Origin: Candidatus Latescibacterota bacterium
GTDB taxonomy: Bacteria; Latescibacterota; UBA2968; UBA8231
Direction: 5' to 3'
DNA: 22,259 nt
Assembly: GCA_003529325.1 (NCBI GenBank)
Contig: DPVW01000112.1
Location: forward strand, 12,682-34,940
Part shown: in pieces, positions 7,394-13,278 of the stretch
Numbering within the stretch: the stretch's first letter is position 1
Layout: the number at the start of each line of letters is the position of its first letter
Position numbers and translations under genes: made by a program
Notes under the pieces: model-generated
The model's input: only the letters and a program-made list of their open reading frames with translations
What the model was told of the DNA's origin: nothing
The model's database searches: none

Positions 7394-8136
7394 GGCGCCC
7401 GCTGCCACAGCGCTTCCCAGTTGAATCTCGGCTCATATCCCAGGATCCTCTTCGCCTTGTCGATCGGGAAGCGACTCCCCGGGCGATCGTGAAAGATGTG
7501 GAAGATCTCGAAGCGCGTCGGCAGTTTCTGCGTCAGACACAGGCCATGGGCCTGGGCGACGTCGCGCCGCTCGACACAGCTGGACGGCAGGTAGTGCACA
7601 TCCGGGCCACCGCCGTGACCTTCTGCCTCGAAGGTGAACACCCCCCCGATACGGATCGCCGCAATGGTGATGTCGTGGCACCGGGCAAAACTGCGGCAGA
7701 GATCCTCAGCGAGGGTTTTGCCGAGGGTGTACCCCTGGGTCCCCGGTCGTGGTGTCTCTTCTTCAGTAATTCGCCAACTATCCCAACTGGGCCAGGTGAT
7801 GTTGATCGTACTCTGGAATACGACGCGTTTTACCCCATGACGCAGACAGCAGGAGAGGATGTGATACAGTCCACGCACACCGGCGCCGAGATCGGTATTG
7901 TCCCCCACAGCGGCATCTTTCCACGTGCCCATGGGCCACGCCAGATGACAGACGGCATCGACGCCCTGGACGGCTTCGTCGATGGCGTCGGCATCGTTGA
8001 GATCGATGACACGCATATCGGCAAGTGCCGGCATGGGGCGAAAATCGACACCCCGAATCTCGTGACCAGCCGCCGCCAGATCGCGCGCCACGATATTGCC
8101 GATATACCCCGCGGCGCCGGTGACCATGATCTTCAT
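7390..8136 (-). CDS. NAD-dependent epimerase/dehydratase (extended SDR)
   Basis: A 248-aa extended short-chain dehydrogenase. The N-terminus MKIMVTGAAGYIG carries the TGxxGxxG coenzyme motif. D31 after the second strand suggests NAD. The active site is S109 (FQSTIN) with Y136 and K140 (GYTLGKTLAE), all present. It likely acts on a nucleotide sugar or free sugar acid, as uronate dehydrogenases and related SDRs do. Start chosen at ATG 8136 because AAGGAGG lies 7 bases upstream; a longer frame to 8178 is only the overlapping neighbour. Its stop overlaps the hydrolase start and its start overlaps the stop of the upstream SDR gene, so the three are translated as one operon. Confidence 0.85.
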   Translation of the reverse strand: MKIMVTGAAGYIGNIVARDLAAAGHEIRGVDFRPMPALADMRVIDLNDADAIDEAVQGVDAVCHLAWPMGTWKDAAVGDNTDLGAGVRGLYHILSCCLRHGVKRVVFQSTINITWPSWDSWRITEEETPRPGTQGYTLGKTLAEDLCRSFARCHDITIAAIRIGGVFTFEAEGHGGGPDVHYLPSSCVERRDVAQAHGLCLTQKLPTRFEIFHIFHDRPGSRFPIDKAKRILGYEPRFNWEALWQRAP

Positions 8137-8876
8137 CCGCCGACCTCCTTGCGGTCGACCTCTTTTCGGTCCGGCCACCAGGCCCGGAAGTCGACCTGCG
8201 GGGAAAAAGCAAAATGACCCTCGAGGATGCGCAGAGCGAAGCGTCGATAGGGCGTGTCAGCCACGAGATTGTAGAGCCCCCAATGAGATGGATGATCATA
8301 GCTATCGAGTTCCAACGCACGCAGGAGTGCCATCGTTGCGTCACCCATGTCGAGCCAGTCGCGATCAAATCGGGCCTGGGCAGACAAGCTTTCTGCGTCC
8401 ACGAGCCTACCCAGTCGTAATGTCAGAATCGACCCCGGCGCCTCACGAGCGAACTCGTGTCCAACCCCTTCCGCCAGATGCAAGGCCTGCTGTTCGGCGG
8501 ACGTATCCGGCAGTGGCACCATGTCCTCGGAGAGGATGTGATCCTCATCGTAGCCATCGTAGATGCACACATCGCTCACCTGCACAACCTGCGCTACTCC
8601 GGCTTCCCGCGCCGCGTGCATCACATTCCACGATCCCTTCAGCGCCGTGTCCAGAATGCGACCATCCTCGGCGTTGGTCGGCGTCTCCTGGCGACGTCGG
8701 GCGCAGGCGAGATGCACGACACGCTCCATGCCGGCGCACAACTCGCGCACCTGTTCCTCCGCCAATACATCGACCTCGTCGATGTCGGTGGCGCGCACAT
8801 CATGCCCCGCCTCGAGCAGTTCTGCTGTCAGCGCCTGGCCGAGCGGGCCGGAGGCACCGGTAATGGCAATCTTCAA
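8133..8876 (-). CDS. SDR-fold NAD(P)-binding protein without the YxxxK pair
   Basis: A 247-aa epimerase-like protein, first gene of the minus operon. TTG 8876 is chosen because a GAGGA sequence precedes it and the coenzyme motif KIAITGASGPLGQ follows at once; the frame runs open to ATG 9059 but that stretch crosses the neighbouring gene and looks non-coding. RVVHLACARR and VVQVSDVCIYDGYDE are the usual SDR strands. Where extended SDRs have Tyr-x-x-x-Lys before 'x-x-x-E', this protein reads TSAEQQALHLAEGVGHEF, so Tyr and Lys are replaced by Glu and Leu. The protein ends in a charged repeat, DRKEVDRKEVGG, encoded by a short tandem duplication. It probably binds NAD(P) but may lack standard redox chemistry. 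Confidence 0.75.
   Translation of the reverse strand: MKIAITGASGPLGQALTAELLEAGHDVRATDIDEVDVLAEEQVRELCAGMERVVHLACARRRQETPTNAEDGRILDTALKGSWNVMHAAREAGVAQVVQVSDVCIYDGYDEDHILSEDMVPLPDTSAEQQALHLAEGVGHEFAREAPGSILTLRLGRLVDAESLSAQARFDRDWLDMGDATMALLRALELDSYDHPSHWGLYNLVADTPYRRFALRILEGHFAFSPQVDFRAWWPDRKEVDRKEVGG
8144..8150 (-). promoter_or_regulatory. Strong ribosome-binding site for the epimerase gene
   Basis: Minus-strand AAGGAGG, 7 bases before ATG 8136 and inside the end of the upstream gene's coding sequence. It decides the epimerase start. Confidence 0.8.
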
Positions 8877-8994
8877 GATATCCTCTTCCCACTTGATGGT
8901 TTGATTGCCACTGCAACAAATGAACATGCCGGGAGTCGGGTCAAGAGCGATGAGCCCCTTGACTCGGTTGTGTCCGTCACCCCAATTGATGCGC

Positions 8995-10206
8995 ATGCCA
9001 ACGACGATTTCTTCCGCCCACGCCCGCCGACTCGCCCTGCGCGCCCAGGCACTCGACAACGCCTACCGTCCCGGACGTGGTGTCGACGGCGCTGCGGCCA
9101 CCATCGAGCGACTCGGATACGTGCAGATCGACACCATCGCCGTCATCGAGCGGGCCCACGAACACATCTTCTGGACCCGGCAACCCGCCTATCGGCCGAC
9201 ATTCCTGCAACGACTCATGCAGCAGCGACGCGTCTTCGAGTACTGGACCCACGCCGCCTCGTACATCCCCATGACCGACTATCGGTATTACCACCGGCAC
9301 CGCGCCTGGCACAGCGCCGGTGGTCACCGAGTGGAGTGGCTGCGCGACAATGGCAAGGTCGTCGAGCATGTGCGTGAGCGGATTCGGGCCGAAGGGGCAC
9401 TGCTCGCCGCCGACTTTCAGGATGACGGGGGTCGCCGTGGTCCCTGGTGGGACTGGAAACCGGCCAAGGCTGCCCTCGAGATCCTGTACGACACGGGGGA
9501 GCTGATGATCTCCGAACGGCGGGGCTTCCAACGGGTCTACGACCTCGCCGAACGTGTCTTGCCCGCTGGCCTGGATACGACTGAACCGGATACGGAGGAG
9601 AATGTGCGCTGGGCGATACACCGCACGCTGGACAATCTCGGCATCGCCGACGAAGCCCAGATGCGCATCTGGTATCGCAACCGCGAGTTCCTGCACACGG
9701 CGGTAGAACAGCTCGTCGAGGCGGGACAGATCGAACCCGTCGAAGTCCGTGGTGACAGCAGCGACACCCTCTATGCACGTCCCGCCGACCTGCAAGCCAC
9801 CGCACGTGGCCGCGCCACCCGCCAGGTGCACCTGCTGTCCCCCTTTGACAATCTCGTCATCCGGCGACCCTGGGTACGGCGGCTCTTCGACTTCGACTAC
9901 ACCATCGAGTGTTATGTGCCGGGCCCGAAGCGCCGTTATGGTTACTTCTGCCTGCCCGTGCTCTTCGGCGATCGACTCGTGGGTCGCCTCGACCCCAAGG
10001 CGGAGCGCAAAGAAGGGGTCTTCGTCGTACGCTGCCTGCAGCTTGACTCAGCCGCTGATGCCGATGCCTTGTTGGCACCGCTGGCCGCCTCCATCTGGCG
10101 TTTCGCTCGATTCAACAATTGCCACGATGTTCGCCTCGAAAAGGTGCGCCCAGGCAAACTTCGGGCTCCCCTGCGACGCGCTTTGGCGGCTAGCCAGAAC
10201 GGTTGA
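8995..10206 (+). CDS. ycaQ: Winged-helix DNA glycosylase of the YcaQ/AlkZ (HTH_42) family
   Basis: A 403-aa protein close to family length. The family folds as tandem winged helices and removes bulky or cross-linked alkylated bases; E. coli YcaQ (AlkX) unhooks interstrand cross-links. The diagnostic N-terminal segment LGYVQIDTIAVIERAHEHI carries the Q-x-D catalytic pair (Q44, D46), as in the YcaQ branch rather than the Q-x-Q of AlkZ. FWTRQPAY, VFEYWTHAASYIP, a ELMISERRGFQRVYDLAERV segment, LLSPFDNLVI and FDYTIECYVP are further family landmarks. The start is uncertain: ATG 8995, ATG 8989 or TTG 8986, none with a clear ribosome-binding site. The gene shares no obvious function with the sugar genes and diverges from them. 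Its stop overlaps a TTG (TTGA) of the next gene. Confidence 0.85.
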   Translation: MPTTISSAHARRLALRAQALDNAYRPGRGVDGAAATIERLGYVQIDTIAVIERAHEHIFWTRQPAYRPTFLQRLMQQRRVFEYWTHAASYIPMTDYRYYHRHRAWHSAGGHRVEWLRDNGKVVEHVRERIRAEGALLAADFQDDGGRRGPWWDWKPAKAALEILYDTGELMISERRGFQRVYDLAERVLPAGLDTTEPDTEENVRWAIHRTLDNLGIADEAQMRIWYRNREFLHTAVEQLVEAGQIEPVEVRGDSSDTLYARPADLQATARGRATRQVHLLSPFDNLVIRRPWVRRLFDFDYTIECYVPGPKRRYGYFCLPVLFGDRLVGRLDPKAERKEGVFVVRCLQLDSAADADALLAPLAASIWRFARFNNCHDVRLEKVRPGKLRAPLRRALAASQNG

Positions 10207-10211
10207 CAACG

Positions 10212-11033
10212 ATGCGAAATCTGGCGACCAAAGTGAGAGGGCATACGACGGGGTGGTATGAGCGGCTGGCGACCCTGCAGCAGGGCTACTATTACCCGTG
10301 GGAATCGACCATTGCTGACGGCGACGGTGAATCGGCCTATGCCGATCTCGTGCGACAGCACCTGTCCCCGGCGTGCGATGTCCTCGAAGTCGGTTGCGGT
10401 CACGGCGTCGATGCCGTCGCTTTTGCCCCGCTGTGCCGCACCCTGCGCGCCTTCGATCAGGTGGATCGTTATATCACACTGGCACGTAAGGCCGCCACCG
10501 AGAGTGGCATCGACAACGCCACATTCCTGTGTCGCAATTCGAGCGCCGATCGCAATGGCGGCCAGGTGACGGTGCCGGCGCTGACCGATTCCATCGACGT
10601 CGTCATCTCCCGTCGCGGACCGACGAACTGGATCGAGGACGTACCCCGCTTCTGTCGATCCGGTGCGGTGCTGATACAGCTGAATCCCCTTGCACCATTA
10701 ACTGAGTACGCCTGGAATCCCGAATTGCCGGAGGGCCTGCGGCAATCCCCGCCCGACGCGGACCCGGATGCCGGTATGCTCCATGCCGTTGAGACACGGC
10801 TTGCCAAGGTTGATCTGTGCATCCACAGCTGCTGGACTTTTGACGTACCTGAATTGCTCCACGAGCCGCGCGATCTCTATCGCCTGCTCACCTTTGGCAA
10901 CACGCCGGAAGAAGTACCCTCCTGGCCGGAGGCCGAACAGCATTTGACCCAACTCTTTGCCCGTCACGCTGTGACCGGCGGACTCGAGCTACGGCACCGA
11001 CGATTTCTGTGGCAGGCGATTCATTCTCAGTAG
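10212..11033 (+). CDS. Class I SAM-dependent methyltransferase
   Basis: A 273-aa protein. CDVLEVGCGHGVDAVAFAP holds the SAM-binding motif I (E59-V-G-C-G-H-G65), with an acidic end of strand 2 at AFDQVDRYI. DSIDVVISRRGPTNW corresponds to the strand 4 region and GAVLIQLNPL to strand 5. The C-terminal part (HEPRDLYRLLTFGNTPEEV) is the substrate-cap helix region. The target molecule is unknown. ATG 10212 is preferred; TTG 10203 overlaps the stop of the glycosylase gene and would add three residues. Co-transcription with the glycosylase gene is likely (5-base gap). The 3' end overlaps the convergent dioxygenase gene by 7 bases. Confidence 0.8.
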   Translation: MRNLATKVRGHTTGWYERLATLQQGYYYPWESTIADGDGESAYADLVRQHLSPACDVLEVGCGHGVDAVAFAPLCRTLRAFDQVDRYITLARKAATESGIDNATFLCRNSSADRNGGQVTVPALTDSIDVVISRRGPTNWIEDVPRFCRSGAVLIQLNPLAPLTEYAWNPELPEGLRQSPPDADPDAGMLHAVETRLAKVDLCIHSCWTFDVPELLHEPRDLYRLLTFGNTPEEVPSWPEAEQHLTQLFARHAVTGGLELRHRRFLWQAIHSQ

Positions 11034-12547
11034 CGGTCATCCGCGTTCGTCAGTGGGCACCATCGAGAGGTGAACAGATGATCGAGCAACACCTGTTCAG
11101 CCTGCTCAGCCACCGGCGCCAGGTTGCGTAGGGCATTGGCGGCATAGAAACGATTGTAGCGGTTATCATCCTCCAGCATACGCCCCAATGCCGGCACCGT
11201 GTCCTGTGTCACGCGCCGAGCCGCTTTGAGGGCAATGGCGGCATTGCGACGCACGCGGTAGTCCTCGTCATCGACGCTGCGAGTCACCCTCTCCAACGCC
11301 GCATCCCCGAGTTGGGTCGCGCGACCCAATGCCTCCAGTGCGTTGCGTCTCACCCACCAGTGTTCATCTGCTGCACTTTCGATGAGCCGGTCCGCCAACC
11401 CCTCGGCGGCGACGCCCATGTTGCCCAACGCGTCTGCCGCTGCGGCACGCACGAGCCAATGACTGTCGTCGAGCAGATCGGCGGCGACGCCTGGGGCCCC
11501 TTTCGACACGGCGAGAGCGTGCGACGCCACGGGCGCTGTTGGATTCGTACCATGGGCGTTGTCCGCCGTTTTTGCCGAAGCCAGTGGCAGCGACGCCTGT
11601 GCCTCGCGACGCAGATCCTGGGCCAACGATCCGAGTCCCCCGTCACCGGCGGCAGCCAGGGCGTATGCCGCATTCAGACGCACCGCCTCTGCGTCGTCGG
11701 TGAGCGCCACCGTCAGTTCATCGACGGCATCCCCGGCAGAGCCGGAACGGGCGATGGCATCCGCCGCCTGCGCACGCTCAGCCGGTAATCCGGATCTCAG
11801 GCTGTCGATGGCCGCCCCCAGCCCTTCGCCCGTCCCCGGTGCCAGACCGGCGTCCCCTGCCAGCCAGCGGAAGACATCGTCACTGACCGCGCCATTTTCC
11901 TCCCACGTCGTGCCATCGGCGGCGACACCGGCTTGCGGTTCGATCGTGCGGGCAAACTGAAATTTGAGCATGTATCGCTTGCGGTCGCTCGTATTGGCCG
12001 TCGCCCGGTGCCAGGCGTCGAAGTGCACGATGGAGACCGTGCCGGCGGCGCCAACTAGACCCTCCTCACGCTCCGTTGCCTTCGTTGGATCAGGATCCGA
12101 GATGGTCCGATACCAGTGCTGGCCAGGCATGACGCCTGTTGGTCCCATATCCGCCGTCGTGTCTTGCGGGTAATAGAGCGCCAGGACCCAGCGGAAACGG
12201 GGATGCCGCAGATTGTGATCGAAAACGTAACAGTCTTTGTGCCAGGATTGCCCCTTGTTGCCGGCGGGATTGAGATGGCAATGACGGTGAGGATTCATGA
12301 TGTATCCCGGCCCCAACAGGTCCTGCAACGCCCCCGTCACCGCGGGATCATCGTAGACGAGCTGCAGTTCGGGGACCCGGGGCAGGATGTTGTTGCCCAC
12401 ATTGCCTTCCTTGTCAAAGACCTCGTCGATCTTCGCATAGACGGCTTGGTGAAACTCATCCGGCAGCCCCGTTTGGACCACGAGATGTCCGTCACGGACA
12501 AACTGAGCGCGGGTGTCAGTGTCAGGGATGTTGGCCGTGTTCATCAT
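11027..12547 (-). CDS. Phytanoyl-CoA dioxygenase (PhyH) domain fused to HEAT repeats
   Basis: A 506-aa two-part protein. Residues 1-215 are a PhyH-type Fe(II)/2-oxoglutarate oxygenase: W-H103-K-D105 gives the HxD iron ligands, HFDAWH180 the distal His, and DRKRYMLKFQF the Arg that binds 2-oxoglutarate. An N-terminal DGHLVVQTGLP strand is typical. From about residue 235 to 500 there are alpha-helical HEAT/PBS-lyase repeats, each with the pattern 'D-x-x-x-x-V-R-x-x-A-A-x-A-L' (for example DDSHWLVRAAAADALG, DEHWWVRRNALEALG, DEDYRVRRNAAIALK). The oxygenase hydroxylates an unknown substrate; the repeats probably hold a partner protein or the substrate. The start is the first of two adjacent ATGs, after AGGA. 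The gene is transcribed alone and convergent with the methyltransferase. Confidence 0.88.
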   Translation of the reverse strand: MMNTANIPDTDTRAQFVRDGHLVVQTGLPDEFHQAVYAKIDEVFDKEGNVGNNILPRVPELQLVYDDPAVTGALQDLLGPGYIMNPHRHCHLNPAGNKGQSWHKDCYVFDHNLRHPRFRWVLALYYPQDTTADMGPTGVMPGQHWYRTISDPDPTKATEREEGLVGAAGTVSIVHFDAWHRATANTSDRKRYMLKFQFARTIEPQAGVAADGTTWEENGAVSDDVFRWLAGDAGLAPGTGEGLGAAIDSLRSGLPAERAQAADAIARSGSAGDAVDELTVALTDDAEAVRLNAAYALAAAGDGGLGSLAQDLRREAQASLPLASAKTADNAHGTNPTAPVASHALAVSKGAPGVAADLLDDSHWLVRAAAADALGNMGVAAEGLADRLIESAADEHWWVRRNALEALGRATQLGDAALERVTRSVDDEDYRVRRNAAIALKAARRVTQDTVPALGRMLEDDNRYNRFYAANALRNLAPVAEQAEQVLLDHLFTSRWCPLTNADDRY

Positions 12548-12631
12548 CGGTTCCGGTCCTGGTTGAAGGAGGGTGGTACGTGGCTCAACGGTAGGAAATC
12601 CGCCACGTCCGTGCAGCCTCAGCCGTACTGG
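12548..12631. other. Short gap without recognised feature
   Basis: First part of the 500-base stretch without an intact gene. It contains the AGGA before the dioxygenase start (minus strand) and otherwise nothing I can identify. Confidence 0.5.
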
Positions 12632-12912
12632 CTATTGGTCGAAATCGAAACGAGCAAGGCTGGCGCCGATGCGCCACCCGTCCTGATCCAGACGCCGGGA
12701 ATTGACACGCAGCATTCCATATAAAGTGAGAGAGACACCGGCTTCGTGGTGCCAGCCCTGCGTCGAGCGTCCTGAGGAGCCATCCTGCCAGGGGCAGGGA
12801 CACACCGCTGGCAGCATCCTCGATGCGACCCTGAAGACTCACACCACGGGCAGCGACCTCACCCGAGTGCCAGGATGATACAACCAACTACCATCATTAC
12901 TTGGTTCAACAT
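12632..12912 (-). pseudogene. Frameshifted remnant of a small exported-protein gene
   Basis: On the minus strand an ATG at 12912 has a well-placed TAGGAG 7 bases upstream and reads MLNQVMMVVGCIILALG, a clear start of a signal sequence, but then hits TGA. Protein-like sequence continues in other frames: ARGVSLQGRIEDAASGVSLP in one, and in the third AGVSLTLYGMLRVN then RRLDQDGWRIGASLARFDFD with a TAG at 12632. The final strand ending in F-D-F-D is what the end of a beta-rich exported protein looks like. I infer a gene broken by one or two frameshifts. The family is not recognised. It lies upstream of the dioxygenase gene in the same direction. Confidence 0.45.
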
Positions 12913-12929
12913 CGATAAACTCCTATAAC
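12901..12929 (+). promoter_or_regulatory. Possible sigma70-type promoter for the ABC/DUF1854 operon
   Basis: TTGGTT at 12901-12906 and TATAAC at 12924-12929 are 17 bases apart. The -10 matches the consensus at five of six positions, the -35 only at the first three. It points toward the 63-aa gene about 120 bases away, and overlaps the start signals of the broken minus-strand gene. Confidence 0.3.
12920..12925 (-). promoter_or_regulatory. Ribosome-binding site of the broken minus-strand gene
   Basis: Minus-strand TAGGAG, 7 bases before ATG 12912. Its good quality is the main reason to think that a real gene once started here. Confidence 0.5.
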
Positions 12930-12961
12930 TCACCACTCTGGATTCAACGATCGGCTGATCG

Positions 12962-12990
12962 AGGTCCAGTATGCTGGTCCTGGTGGACCT
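12962..12990. repeat. Inverted repeat upstream of the ABC/DUF1854 operon
   Basis: AGGTCCA (12962-12968) and TGGACCT (12984-12990) form a 7-base stem with a 15-base loop. A second short one, CGATC-GGCT-GATCG, lies just before it at 12948-12961. Both lie downstream of the possible promoter, in the presumed leader of the operon, and could be an operator or leader hairpin. Confidence 0.3.
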
Positions 12991-13047
12991 TCACAACCGC
13001 TTTAGATTACATTGCCTCCCGAGCCGGTCCCACAGAATCGAGGCCCC

Positions 13048-13239
13048 ATGCCCTTTATCCTGCACCGGCCCGATGCCGAAGAGCCGTCGAATCTCACTGA
13101 GAACGACGCCCGTCGGGTCATCAAAACGAACTTCCCGGACGCGGAGATGCAGAACAACGTGTGGAGCAAATCACTCAAGGGGGAGAGAGTTTCTGTTCAA
13201 CCGGGTCAGCTGGAATGGATCAGCGACGCCACGGTATGA
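13048..13239 (+). CDS. Small protein (63 aa) of unknown function
   Basis: ATG 13048 is preceded by GAGG; a frame from 13012 would add 12 Pro-rich residues. The product starts MPFILHRPDAEEPSNLTEND and continues with a charged helix (ARRVIKTNFPDAEM) and WSKSLKGERVSVQPGQLEW. It has no signal sequence, no Cys and no membrane segment. It ends 39 bases before the ABC transporter start and appears to be the first gene of that operon. Its composition is protein-like rather than random GC-rich translation. I do not recognise a family. It might be an accessory or regulatory subunit. Confidence 0.5.
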   Translation: MPFILHRPDAEEPSNLTENDARRVIKTNFPDAEMQNNVWSKSLKGERVSVQPGQLEWISDATV

Positions 13240-13278
13240 ACTACCCCACACGAACCTATCCTCTTGCGGCGGAGCACT

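Noticed and set aside
7288..8217. Plus-strand frame of 309 codons opposite the epimerase gene
   Set aside because: Shadow of the minus-strand epimerase, which has the coenzyme motif, the Y/K pair and a strong ribosome-binding site.
8959..8987. TTGACT with a weak CCAATT 17 bases later, as promoter for the glycosylase gene
   Set aside because: The -10 is poor and it would lie only about 8 bases before the likely start codon.
8977..9831. Minus-strand frame of 284 codons opposite the glycosylase gene
   Set aside because: No motifs; the plus strand encodes the diagnostic Q-x-D segment and other family landmarks.
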